DNA from: an uncultured Ferrovum sp. | Lineage (GTDB): Bacteria; Pseudomonadota; Gammaproteobacteria; Burkholderiales; Ferrovaceae | Length of the DNA: 41,546 nucleotides | Direction of reading: 5' to 3' | Assembly: GCA_903863375.1 (NCBI GenBank) | Contig: CAIPBT010000076.1 | Span: 1 to 41,546, forward strand | In this document: positions 7,793 through 15,445 of the stretch, piece after piece | How positions within the stretch are numbered: position 1 is the stretch's first letter | How the letters are laid out: each line of letters starts with the position of its first letter | The notes under the pieces: model-generated | Seen by the model: the letters and a program-made list of their open reading frames with translations, nothing else | What the model was told of the DNA's origin: nothing | Databases searched by the model: none | Program-made: the position numbers and the translations under genes

Positions 7793-9316
7793 ATGGGCCT
7801 GCTGCGTCTGCTGCGGATCCTGCTGGTCTGCACCCGTTACCGACTCGACGTGTTGGTGGGACAGCCCTGGCTGCTGGCTCCCCTGCGCTGGATGCCTTGG
7901 CCCGGGCAGGCGGCGCTGGCCAACCTGAGCCGCGGCGAACGGCTGCGACTGGCCCTGGAAGGTCTGGGCCCGATTTTCGTCAAGCTGGGGCAGGCCCTGT
8001 CCACTCGGCGCGATCTGCTGCCGGTCGATCTTGCCGACGAGCTGGCGCGCCTGCAGGACCGCGTGCCGCCATTCCCCTGGCCGGAAGCCCGCGCCGTGCT
8101 CGAGCGGGTGTACGGCCCGGATCTGGGCGGCACCTTCAGCTGGATCGATGAAACGCCGGTGGCCAGTGCCTCGGTGGCGCAGGTGCATTTTGCCCGTCTG
8201 TTGGACGGCCGCGAAGTGGCCGTGAAAATCCTGCGGCCGGGCATCGGCCGGGTGATCCGGCGCGACCTCGACCTGATGCGCACGGCGGCGCATTTGCTCG
8301 AATGGGTGCCGGATGGGCGACGTCTGCGTCCGCGCGAGGTGGTTGAGGAATTTGCCCGGCATCTGCGCGATGAGCTGGACCTGCTCATCGAAGCGAGCAA
8401 CGCGAGTCAGCTGCGACGCAATTTCGCCGACAGCACGCTGCTGCGCGTGCCCGAAGTGTATTGGGACTGGTGTGACCATCAGGTGATGGTGATGGAACGC
8501 ATGGTGGGCACCCCGGTGTCCCGGATTGAAGTCCTGCGAAGTCAGGGGGTGGATATTCCCAAACTGGCCCGGGATGGTGTCGAGATCTTTTTCACCCAGG
8601 TCTTCCGGGATGGTTTCTTTCATGCCGACATGCACCCCGGCAACATCTTCGTGGCGGCCGACGGTACCTGGATCGCCCTCGACTTCGGCATCGTTGGTGC
8701 ACTCGAGCAGCGTGACAAGGATTACCTCGCGCAAAACCTGATCGGTTTCTTCCGGCGGGATTACCGCCGGGTGGCCGAGGCCCATCTGGAGGCCGGCTGG
8801 GTGCCTGCCGACACCCGGGTGGAAGAATTCGAGGCGGCCATCCGGGCGGTCTGCGAGCCGGTCTTTGACCGGCCGCTGAAAGAGATTTCCTTCGGCCGGG
8901 TGCTGCTGCGCCTGTTTCAGGTGTCCCGTCGTTTCCGGATGGAAGTGCAGCCACAACTGGTGTTGCTGCAGAAAACCCTGCTCAATGTGGAAGGACTCGG
9001 CCGCGACCTCGACCCCGATCTGGATCTCTGGAAAACGGCCAAGCCGTTCCTGGAGCGCTGGATGAATGAACAGGTGGGCTGGCGCCGGCTGGTGAAGGAG
9101 CTCGAGCGCGAGGCGCCCCATTACGCCCACCTGCTGCCCGCCATTCCGCGCCTTGTCGTGCAGGCCCTGCAGCAGGGAGCCCGGCCGGGCGAGGATCGCG
9201 CCTTGTTGGCCGAGGTATTGGCCGAGCAGCGTCGTCAGGGCCGGGTGCTCCTGCTGCTGCTTGGGGCACTAGGCGGCCTGCTGCTGGCCCAGGTCTTGTT
9301 CTGGTTGCTGCGTTGA
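7793..9316 (+). CDS. ubiB: Ubiquinone biosynthesis regulatory kinase-like protein UbiB
   Basis: 507-residue member of the ABC1/ADCK/UbiB atypical kinase family, needed for ubiquinone synthesis and thought to act as an ATPase that extracts lipid intermediates from the membrane. The diagnostic KxGQ motif is [16 protein letters not shown] (residues 64-67). The alanine-rich loop is [10 protein letters not shown] (about 123-132), followed by the lysine in VAVKILRPG. The catalytic loop [10 protein letters not shown] and the metal-binding DFG in ALDFGIVG are both present. Two hydrophobic C-terminal helices (about 475-506) anchor it to the inner membrane. ATG 7793 follows ubiJ by 4 bp. Confidence 0.97.
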   Translation: MGLLRLLRILLVCTRYRLDVLVGQPWLLAPLRWMPWPGQAALANLSRGERLRLALEGLGPIFVKLGQALSTRRDLLPVDLADELARLQDRVPPFPWPEARAVLERVYGPDLGGTFSWIDETPVASASVAQVHFARLLDGREVAVKILRPGIGRVIRRDLDLMRTAAHLLEWVPDGRRLRPREVVEEFARHLRDELDLLIEASNASQLRRNFADSTLLRVPEVYWDWCDHQVMVMERMVGTPVSRIEVLRSQGVDIPKLARDGVEIFFTQVFRDGFFHADMHPGNIFVAADGTWIALDFGIVGALEQRDKDYLAQNLIGFFRRDYRRVAEAHLEAGWVPADTRVEEFEAAIRAVCEPVFDRPLKEISFGRVLLRLFQVSRRFRMEVQPQLVLLQKTLLNVEGLGRDLDPDLDLWKTAKPFLERWMNEQVGWRRLVKELEREAPHYAHLLPAIPRLVVQALQQGARPGEDRALLAEVLAEQRRQGRVLLLLLGALGGLLLAQVLFWLLR

Positions 9317-9342
9317 TCTTTTTCCAACCCGAGGGATTTCTC

Positions 9343-10179
9343 ATGTCATACCGTGTTGCTGGTACATCCTGGTCCGCCCTGGTTGGGAGCGTGCTGCTGG
9401 GCAGCCTGCTGCTGGCGCTGCCGATCGCCGGTCAGGCGGAAGATGCCGGACTGACCGCTGCCCTCTCCGGCAGCCAGCGCTCGCCCAATTTCCTCAAGCG
9501 CGATGCGGTCCGTCATCCCAAGGAAGAACTCGAGTTCCTGGGCCTGAAGCCAGACCAGACCGTGGTGGAGGTCAGCCCCGGCGGTGGGTACTGGACCGAG
9601 ATCCTGGCCCCTTACCTAAAACCGCACGGCACCTATTATGTCGCCGTGCCGCCCAAGGGCGATGAGGAGGCACCGCCGCCTGGCAAGGACAAGTTCCGCG
9701 CCAAGCTCGCCGCCACCCCGGCGGTATATGGCCAGGTCAAGCTGAGCGAACTGGGAAAAGACCACTATCAGGTTGCCCCACCGGGATCAGCCGACCTGAT
9801 CGTGACCTTCCGCAACCTGCACAACTGGGTGGGTGCCGGTTATGCCGACCAGGCATTGGCCGGGTTTTATGCGGCGCTCAAGCCCGGCGGCATCCTGGGC
9901 ATCGAAGATCACCGTGCCGGCAACGACAAGCCGCAAGACCCGAAGGCCGACAACGGCTACCTGCGTCAGGATTACGTGATCGCCATGGCGCGCAAGGCCG
10001 GCTTCGAGCTGGTGGCAAGCTCTGAGCTACTCGCCAATCCGCGCGACACCAAGGACTGGCCGAAGGGCGTGTGGACCTTGCCGCCAACGCTCGCGATGGG
10101 GGCGCAGGATCGCGAGAAATACCTCGCGATCGGCGAGGCAGACAACTTCCTGCTCAAGTTCCGCAAGCCCGCCCGCTGA
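9343..10179 (+). CDS. Class I SAM methyltransferase-fold protein with predicted signal peptide
   Basis: 278-residue protein whose body is a class I methyltransferase fold. VVEVSPGGGYWTEILAPYL (about 75-92) is the SAM-binding loop, followed by SADLIVTFRNLHNW and a late AALKPGGILGIEDHRAG strand. The family is known from genomes as a predicted methyltransferase; I do not recognise a characterised member. The N-terminus is a hydrophobic signal-like segment (about 8-32) ending GQA-ED, which predicts export although SAM is not expected in the periplasm. I chose ATG 9343 because GAGGG at 9331-9335 sits seven bases upstream; an in-frame ATT codon at 9313 is not needed. It follows ubiB by 26 bp and may be cotranscribed, so a link with quinones or respiration is possible but not shown. 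Confidence 0.8.
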   Translation: MSYRVAGTSWSALVGSVLLGSLLLALPIAGQAEDAGLTAALSGSQRSPNFLKRDAVRHPKEELEFLGLKPDQTVVEVSPGGGYWTEILAPYLKPHGTYYVAVPPKGDEEAPPPGKDKFRAKLAATPAVYGQVKLSELGKDHYQVAPPGSADLIVTFRNLHNWVGAGYADQALAGFYAALKPGGILGIEDHRAGNDKPQDPKADNGYLRQDYVIAMARKAGFELVASSELLANPRDTKDWPKGVWTLPPTLAMGAQDREKYLAIGEADNFLLKFRKPAR

Positions 10180-10262
10180 TCGCCGTCTGTTGATCACTAC
10201 CCTTTCATCACCGCCCGCTGATCAGCGCAGGCCGATGGCGGGCTGATCGCGGCGGTGTGATC
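10171..10262. repeat. Cluster of five TGATC sites with a short direct repeat
   Basis: The gap between the convergent methyltransferase-like and livF genes, with the last codons of the former, holds TGATC at 10177, 10191, 10219, 10244 and 10258. GCCCGCTGATC occurs twice (10171-10181 and 10213-10223); the first copy includes the stop codon. The second copy contains the palindrome GCTGATCAGC (10217-10226) and can pair through GCCCGC/GCGGGC (10213-10218 with 10238-10243). No T-run follows, so an intrinsic terminator is not clear. The rest of the gap to 10306 shows nothing recognisable. Confidence 0.45.
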
Positions 10263-10306
10263 GTGGCAGGCGGATGACTGCGGGCCGTATGCCGCCGCCG
10301 CCCTGC

Positions 10307-11029
10307 TCAGTGTCCGCCGCCCAGGTAGGCGGCGCGCACGGCCGGGTCATTCTGCAGCTGTGCGGCCGGTCCTTCCACCGAGATCCGGCCGTTTTCCATC
10401 ACGTAGCCATAATCGGCCACCCCGAGGGCGGCGGCCGCAAACTGCTCGACCAGCAGCATGGTCATGCCCTGCTCCTTCAGCCGGCGGATGATCTGGAACA
10501 CTTCCTCGACGATGATCGGCGCCAGCCCCATCGAAGGCTCGTCAAGCAGCAGCACATCCGGCTTCAGCATCAGCGCCCGGGCCATGGCCAGCATCTGCTG
10601 TTCTCCGCCGGAGAGCGTGCCGGCCAGTTGGTCTTTGCGTTCGCGCAGCCGGGGAAACAGGTCGAGGGCACGGTCGAGGTCCCCGTCGATGTCGCCCCGG
10701 TCGCCTCCGAACGTCAGGCGGGTGAAGGCGCCCAGCAACAGGTTGTCGCGCACGCTCTGGGTGGGAAACACCCGGCGGCCTTCGGGACTGTGCGCCAGGC
10801 CCAGCCGGCAGATGCGGTGCGATGGCATGCCGGTGATGTTGCGGCCTTCCAGGGTGATGCTGCCCGACGTCGGCTTGAGCATGCCGCTGATAGCGCGCAT
10901 GGTGGTGGTCTTGCCGGCACCGTTGCTGCCGATCAGCGTGACCACCTGACCTTTCTGGACGCTCAGGCTCACGCCATGTAGGACGCTGACCTTGCCGTAG
11001 GCGGCGGTGAGATGTTCGATCTTCAACAT
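10307..11029 (-). CDS. livF: Branched-chain amino acid ABC transporter ATP-binding protein LivF
   Basis: Second ATPase of the high-affinity branched-chain amino acid importer, 240 residues, the usual LivF length. It shows Walker A GSNGAGKTT, the Q-loop region, the LivF-typical GLAHSPEGRRVFP, signature LSGGEQQMLAMARAL, Walker B VLLLDEPSMGLAP and the switch histidine region (replaced by LLVEQ as in LivF). It is the last gene of the liv unit, 16 bp after the LivM-LivG fusion. It would pair with the fused LivG domain to drive transport through LivH/LivM. Substrate choice is set by the binding protein and could include other small amides or amino acids. Confidence 0.96.
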   Translation of the reverse strand: MLKIEHLTAAYGKVSVLHGVSLSVQKGQVVTLIGSNGAGKTTTMRAISGMLKPTSGSITLEGRNITGMPSHRICRLGLAHSPEGRRVFPTQSVRDNLLLGAFTRLTFGGDRGDIDGDLDRALDLFPRLRERKDQLAGTLSGGEQQMLAMARALMLKPDVLLLDEPSMGLAPIIVEEVFQIIRRLKEQGMTMLLVEQFAAAALGVADYGYVMENGRISVEGPAAQLQNDPAVRAAYLGGGH

Positions 11030-11045
11030 GGAGAGATGTCCTGTG

Positions 11046-13019
11046 TCAGGCCGGCTGGCCGCCGAGATAGGCTTCGATCACACGCGGGTCAGCCTGCACG
11101 GCAGCCGGCAGGCCTTCCGCAATCTTCTGCCCGAAATCCAGCACGGACACGCGGTCGCAGATGCCCATCACCACATCCATGTGATGCTCGATCAGGATCA
11201 CCGTGATGCCGTGCTCCTTGATTCGCCGGATGATGGCGATCAGGTCCGGAATCTCCGCTGGCGTGAGACCGGCAGCAGGCTCGTCCAGCAGCAGCAGCTG
11301 CGGGTCGAGCGCCAGGGCCCGTCCGATCTCGAGCAGGCGCTGGCGGCCATAGGCCAGGTTGCGCGCCTCTTCATCGGCCACGTCGGTCAGGCCGACGAAG
11401 TCGAGGATTGCGGCCGCCCGGGCACGGGCAGCCTGCTCTTCGGCACGCTGCGCGGGCAGGGACAGGGTGATCGACGCCAGATTGCTGTGGAAGGTGTGGT
11501 GCAGGCCGACCAGCACGTTTTCCAGGGCGCTCATTTCGCCAAACAGCTGGATGTTCTGGAACGTGCGCGCGATGCCGCACAGGGCGATCTGCGATGGCGT
11601 ACGGCCGGGCATGTCCTGGCCGAGGAACCGCACCTGGCCGCTGGTCGGCTGGTAGATGCCGGTGAGCACGTTCATCATGGTGGACTTGCCCGATCCGTTC
11701 GGTCCGATCAGACCGTGCACCGTGCCGCGTTCAACCTGCAGGTCAACCTGGTTGAGCGCCTTCAGGCCGCCGAACTGCATCACCACGCCCTTGGCTTCGA
11801 GGATCACGCCAGCCGCTGCGGCTTCGCGGTCCTGGCCACCTTCGGACCGCGATGGATGGCCGGCGGTGCCCGCTTGGCTCCAGTCCTGGGCTGGTGCCAC
11901 CCGCGCGGCGCGATGTCGGCGACCCCAGGCGGGATTGAGCTTTGCCGCAACCTCGCGCGCCCAGCCCAGGATGCCTTCCTGCAGGTAGTACACCACGAAC
12001 AGGATCAGCAGGCCGAAGATGGTGATGCGCCAGTCGGTCATGCTGTCGAGCTTCAGGCCGGCTGCCAGCAGACCGGCCGCGCCGGCGGCCGGAATCAGCA
12101 GGGACCTGAGCCCGACCACGCCCGCATGCTTCACCACAAAGCCGGCGCGGATCACCACCACCGCAGCCGCGAAGCCGGCGAGATATCGGAACAGGTTGAT
12201 GTCGTCGAGCAGGTTGGGCAGCAGCACCACAATCGCCGCACCCAGCACGGCCCCGCTGCGCGTCTTGCGGCCGCCCATGATGATCGCCAGCAGGAACAGG
12301 ATGGTCAGCTCGAAATTGAACGTGTTGGGCGCGATATACAGTTCGTTGTAGGTGAACAGTCCTCCGGCCAGGCCGGCCAAGCCGGCACTGATCACGAAGG
12401 CATAGACCTTGTACCGATAGACGCTTACACCCATGCAGTCCGATGCGACGGGGCTGCCGCGCAGGGCTTCGAACGCACGTCCCAGATGCGAGCGCAGGAT
12501 GCGGTGCACTGCAAACAGGGCCAGCAGGAACACCACGACGACCACGTAGTAATACTCGGCCTCCTGCAGCACATGTCCGAACAGCACCGGCTTGTGGATG
12601 GTGATGCCCATCGCACCGTTGGTGAGGAAGGTCATCTCGTTGATCAGGATGCCAGCGATCGTACCGAACGCCAGCGTGACCATGGCGAGATAGGGCCCGG
12701 TCACCTGCAGCGCCGGCAAGGCGAGAATGGCCCCGAATCCGGCTGTCACCAGGATGCTGCAGGGCAGGGTGGCATAAAAGGGCAGGCCGAACTTCCAGGT
12801 GAGCACGCCGGCGGTGTAGGCCCCGATGCCGAACAGCCCGGCATGGGCAAGCGAAACTTCGCCGGTGTAACCCACCACGATGTCCAGCCCGAACAGCAGC
12901 ACCGCGTAGATCGCAATCAGCACCATCTGGTGGACGTAATACTCGTTCGTGATGACCTGGGGCAGGGCCAGCACCACGGCCAGGGCAATCACCCCGGCGA
13001 GGACTTGCATGGGCTTCAT
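11046..13019 (-). CDS. livM-livG: Fused branched-chain amino acid permease-ATPase (LivM-LivG)
   Basis: 657-residue fusion of two transporter subunits that are separate genes in E. coli. Residues 1 to about 365 are the LivM permease: many hydrophobic helices, with VVGYTGEVSLAHAGLFGIGAY and the EALRGSPVASDCMGV coupling loop. A charged, low-complexity linker (about 370-400) leads to LivG: Walker A GPNGSGKST, GIARTFQNIQLF, the LivG-type signature LAYGRQRLLEIGRAL and Walker B LLLLDEPAAGLTP. The frame is continuous, so this is a real fusion and not an assembly break; such fusions are common in Burkholderiales. ATG 13019 lies 4 bp after livH; an ATG at residue 4 is an alternative start. Confidence 0.94.
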   Translation of the reverse strand: MKPMQVLAGVIALAVVLALPQVITNEYYVHQMVLIAIYAVLLFGLDIVVGYTGEVSLAHAGLFGIGAYTAGVLTWKFGLPFYATLPCSILVTAGFGAILALPALQVTGPYLAMVTLAFGTIAGILINEMTFLTNGAMGITIHKPVLFGHVLQEAEYYYVVVVVFLLALFAVHRILRSHLGRAFEALRGSPVASDCMGVSVYRYKVYAFVISAGLAGLAGGLFTYNELYIAPNTFNFELTILFLLAIIMGGRKTRSGAVLGAAIVVLLPNLLDDINLFRYLAGFAAAVVVIRAGFVVKHAGVVGLRSLLIPAAGAAGLLAAGLKLDSMTDWRITIFGLLILFVVYYLQEGILGWAREVAAKLNPAWGRRHRAARVAPAQDWSQAGTAGHPSRSEGGQDREAAAAGVILEAKGVVMQFGGLKALNQVDLQVERGTVHGLIGPNGSGKSTMMNVLTGIYQPTSGQVRFLGQDMPGRTPSQIALCGIARTFQNIQLFGEMSALENVLVGLHHTFHSNLASITLSLPAQRAEEQAARARAAAILDFVGLTDVADEEARNLAYGRQRLLEIGRALALDPQLLLLDEPAAGLTPAEIPDLIAIIRRIKEHGITVILIEHHMDVVMGICDRVSVLDFGQKIAEGLPAAVQADPRVIEAYLGGQPA

Positions 13020-13023
13020 GGAC

Positions 13024-13914
13024 TCAGACCTTCTTGATGATGGTTTTACCGAACAGGCCGGAGGGTTTCACCGACAGCACAAGCAACAGCAGGATCAGGC
13101 CGGGCACGTCCTGATACCCGGTCGATACGTAATACCCGGTCAGTTTTTCGGTCACGCCCAGCAGCACGCCGCCCACCACCACACCCAGCCCGGAATTCAG
13201 CCCACCGATGATCGCCACGGCGAAGGCCTTCAGGCCGAGGGCCGTGCCCATGCTGGCACCGGTCAGTGTCACCGGGGCGATCAGCACGCCGGCAAACGCC
13301 GCCGTCATCGACGACAGCGCGTAGGAAAAGGTGATCACCAGGCTGGTGTTGATACCCATCAGGCCGGCGGCATCGCGGTCGGTGGATGTGGCCACCACCG
13401 CCTTGCCGTAAATGCTGCGCCGGTTGAACAGCTCGACAGCCACCATCATCACCACCGCGCCCGCCGCCACCAGCAGTTCCATCGGCAGCACGCTGGCCCC
13501 GAACAGGTGCAGCGGTTCGGTGGGCAGTGGCGACGGGAAGGGCAGGTCGTCATGTCCCCACACGTTCTCGGCCACATTGCGAAAAATGATGCCGAGCGCG
13601 ATGGTCGACATGATCCAGCCGAACTCGCTTTTGGACTGGATGGCTGGGCGCACGCCAATACGTTCGACCACCACGCCCTGCAGGGCGCCGAACAGCAGCA
13701 CCGGCGGCAGCATCAGCCAGTAATTCAGATAGGGGCCGCCGGCCACGTTGCCGGCCAGCGTCAGACCCACCAGCGCCCCCAGCATCAGGGCTTCGCCCTG
13801 GCCGAAATTGAGGGTGCCGCTGGTGGCAAAGGTGCTTTGGTAGCCGAACGCGATCACCGCGTAAATCATGCCGAGGGCGGCGCCGCTCAGCAGCAGCTGC
13901 AACAGGATGGCCAT
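13024..13914 (-). CDS. livH: Branched-chain amino acid ABC transporter permease LivH
   Basis: 296-residue inner-membrane permease with about eight hydrophobic helices. LivH features include LLSGAALGMIYAVIAFGYQ at the N-terminus, TSGTLNFGQGEALMLGA, the coupling region ATSTDRDAAGLMGIN and FAVAIIGGLNSGLG. I start at ATG 13914, preceded by GGAGA at 8 bases; the frame stays open to 13989, but that part crosses the hairpins behind livK. It is separated from livK by 104 bp containing terminator-like structures, which should keep permease levels below those of the binding protein. It overlaps nothing and precedes the LivM-LivG fusion by 4 bp. Confidence 0.95.
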   Translation of the reverse strand: MAILLQLLLSGAALGMIYAVIAFGYQSTFATSGTLNFGQGEALMLGALVGLTLAGNVAGGPYLNYWLMLPPVLLFGALQGVVVERIGVRPAIQSKSEFGWIMSTIALGIIFRNVAENVWGHDDLPFPSPLPTEPLHLFGASVLPMELLVAAGAVVMMVAVELFNRRSIYGKAVVATSTDRDAAGLMGINTSLVITFSYALSSMTAAFAGVLIAPVTLTGASMGTALGLKAFAVAIIGGLNSGLGVVVGGVLLGVTEKLTGYYVSTGYQDVPGLILLLLVLSVKPSGLFGKTIIKKV

Positions 13915-13966
13915 GGGATTTTTCTCCACACGCCCGCGGCGCAGGCCGCCGGGCTTTTCACATACG

Positions 13967-13994
13967 AAAAGCCGGGTGGCAGTTGCCACCCGGC
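13967..13994 (-). terminator. Terminator-like hairpin between livK and livH
   Basis: Read on the minus strand just after the livK stop, arms GCCGGGTGGCA and TGCCACCCGGC (13994-13984 and 13981-13971) are perfectly complementary over 11 bp around a 2-base spacer, followed by TTTTCG. This looks like a rho-independent terminator with a short U-tract, probably partly read through so that livH and later genes are made at lower level. A second possible stem (GGCTTTTC/GAAAAGCC, 13952-13959 with 13966-13973) uses the same T-run and would compete with it. Confidence 0.65.
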
Positions 13995-14018
13995 CCAGGC
14001 AACGCGAGGCCGCGTGCC

Positions 14019-15224
14019 TCAGTGCTTCTCGAGACGCAGCGGGTTCTTGCGTTCTTCTTCGTACGCGTACACGACGTGGCCGCCTTTCACTTCGCCGATC
14101 ACCGGGATGTTGGCAGTGATGGCTTCATGGTTGTCATGTGTGAAGGGGTGGTCGTACACCGTCACCACGCCATCGATCTTTTCATTCAGGCTCTCGAGTG
14201 CGGCACGCACCTTGGGGCCTTCGGTGCTGCCGGCCTGTTTGATGGCCATGGCGATCAGGTAGACCGAGTCATACCCCTGGGCGGCCGAAACCGGGGAGGG
14301 AATGCGGCCAGCGGGCGGATTGTAGGCCTTCAGGTAGGCCTCGATGAAGGTCTTGCGCTTGGGCGTGTTGGGTTCCTGGATGAAGGTTTCCGGCATGCGC
14401 GCCCCTTCGCTCTCGCTGCCGGCGTTGTCGATGAAATTGGCCATCGACAGGGTCCAGCTGCCAATCATCGGCACTTTCCAGCCCAACTTCTTCATGCCGT
14501 TGGCCACCTGGGCCAGCTCCGGGCCGATGGCGTAGGTCAGGATCACCTGCGCGCCCGCTTCCTTGGCCTTGAGCAGCTGGGCCGTCATGTCGACGTCCTT
14601 GATGTTGAATTTTTCGACTGCCACGGCCTTCACGCCTTTCGCGGCCAGGGCTTTTTCCAGGTCTTCGCGGCCAAGCTGGCCGTAGTTGGTCGAGTCGGAG
14701 AGGATTGCCACCTTGCTGAACTTCCGGCGCCCCACCGCTTCTTCCACGATCATCTGCGCCTGGATGCCGTCATAGGCAGAGTTGCGGAAGACATAGTTGT
14801 CTGGATATTCCGGCGGCAGGAACTGCTTGGTCACGGCCGAGCCGGTGGCGATGTTGTCGATCACCGGAATCTTTGCTTCTTCATAGAACCGGGTGGAAGC
14901 CAGGGCCACGCCCGTGTTGGCATAGCCCAGCGTGGCCACCACATGTTCCTTGTTGATCAGTTCCTGGGCGATCTGCACGCCGCGCTCGTTCTTGGCTTCG
15001 TCGTCGCGCTCCACCAGCTGCAGCTGGCGGCCAAGGATGCCGCCGGCCTTGTTGATTTCGGCAGTGGCCAGTTTGGCACCATCGCGCATCGAGATGCCCA
15101 TTGGCGAAGACCCGCCGGTCAGGGGGCCGGCGATGCCGATCTTGATCGGGTCTGCAGCTTGGGCACCGGCAGCCAACAGGGTGGTGGCAAGCACCAGGCA
15201 CCGCAGGGTGAAAAGCTTGTTCAT
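14019..15224 (-). CDS. livK: Branched-chain amino acid ABC transporter substrate-binding protein LivK-like
   Basis: Periplasmic binding protein, 401 residues, of the type I periplasmic-binding fold (Leu/Ile/Val-binding family). A signal peptide ends at AQA-ADP (about residue 23), and the mature protein opens with PIKIGIAGPLTGG. SMRDGAKLATAEINKAGGILGR and LVERDDEAK are family marks. The start is ATG 15224 with GAGGAG upstream; an in-frame TTG at 15242 is less likely. It is the first and presumably most expressed gene of livK-livH-livMG-livF, with a perfect TATAAT upstream (15296-15301). The ligand cannot be told from sequence: homologues bind leucine, isoleucine and valine, but others bind different amino acids, amides or aromatic acids. 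Confidence 0.92.
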   Translation of the reverse strand: MNKLFTLRCLVLATTLLAAGAQAADPIKIGIAGPLTGGSSPMGISMRDGAKLATAEINKAGGILGRQLQLVERDDEAKNERGVQIAQELINKEHVVATLGYANTGVALASTRFYEEAKIPVIDNIATGSAVTKQFLPPEYPDNYVFRNSAYDGIQAQMIVEEAVGRRKFSKVAILSDSTNYGQLGREDLEKALAAKGVKAVAVEKFNIKDVDMTAQLLKAKEAGAQVILTYAIGPELAQVANGMKKLGWKVPMIGSWTLSMANFIDNAGSESEGARMPETFIQEPNTPKRKTFIEAYLKAYNPPAGRIPSPVSAAQGYDSVYLIAMAIKQAGSTEGPKVRAALESLNEKIDGVVTVYDHPFTHDNHEAITANIPVIGEVKGGHVVYAYEEERKNPLRLEKH

Positions 15225-15272
15225 CTGGGTACTGCTCCTCAATTATGGTTTTGTACTTTTGGAACGCGTCCG

Positions 15273-15287
15273 ACCTGCCACGCAGGT
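15273..15287. promoter_or_regulatory. Inverted repeat at the predicted livK transcription start
   Basis: ACCTGC-CAC-GCAGGT is a perfect 6-bp inverted repeat with a 3-base spacer, lying 9-23 bp downstream of the livK TATAAT on the minus strand, where transcription should begin. It could be a repressor operator or a 5' hairpin in the leader. The regulator is unknown. Confidence 0.4.
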
Positions 15288-15295
15288 ACCACAAA

Positions 15296-15301
15296 ATTAT
15301 A
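15296..15301 (-). promoter_or_regulatory. livK: -10 element of the livK promoter
   Basis: A perfect TATAAT on the minus strand sits 71 bp before the livK ATG. A -35 is weak: TTGTGT is present but 21 bp away. It is AT-rich against the GC-rich surroundings, and the gene it faces heads a transport operon, so a promoter is likely. An activator may compensate for the poor -35. Confidence 0.55.
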
Positions 15302-15410
15302 GTGTGCTGACGCTTGTACTGGACACAATTGCTGCGGTGCACCATCAAAAAATTAACGTGTGCAACCGTCAGCCGTCTGCGGGCACCATGCGATGCCGTC
15401 ACGAAGTCGA

Positions 15411-15416
15411 TACAAT
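15411..15416 (+). promoter_or_regulatory. potA: -10 element of the potA promoter
   Basis: TACAAT followed by CCGGGG lies 29 bp before the potA ATG, which would give a leader of about 22 bases. No clear -35 is seen at 16-18 bp, and no Shine-Dalgarno sequence follows in the short leader. It is divergent from the livK promoter about 110 bp away. Confidence 0.45.
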
Positions 15417-15445
15417 CCGGGGTTTTGCCGCTCTTCCTTCGCGCC

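Noticed and set aside
11007-13037. 676-codon plus-strand open frame across livM-livG and livF start
   Set aside because: His/Gln-rich translation typical of the antisense of a GC-rich gene; no family features, and the minus strand encodes a clear transporter.
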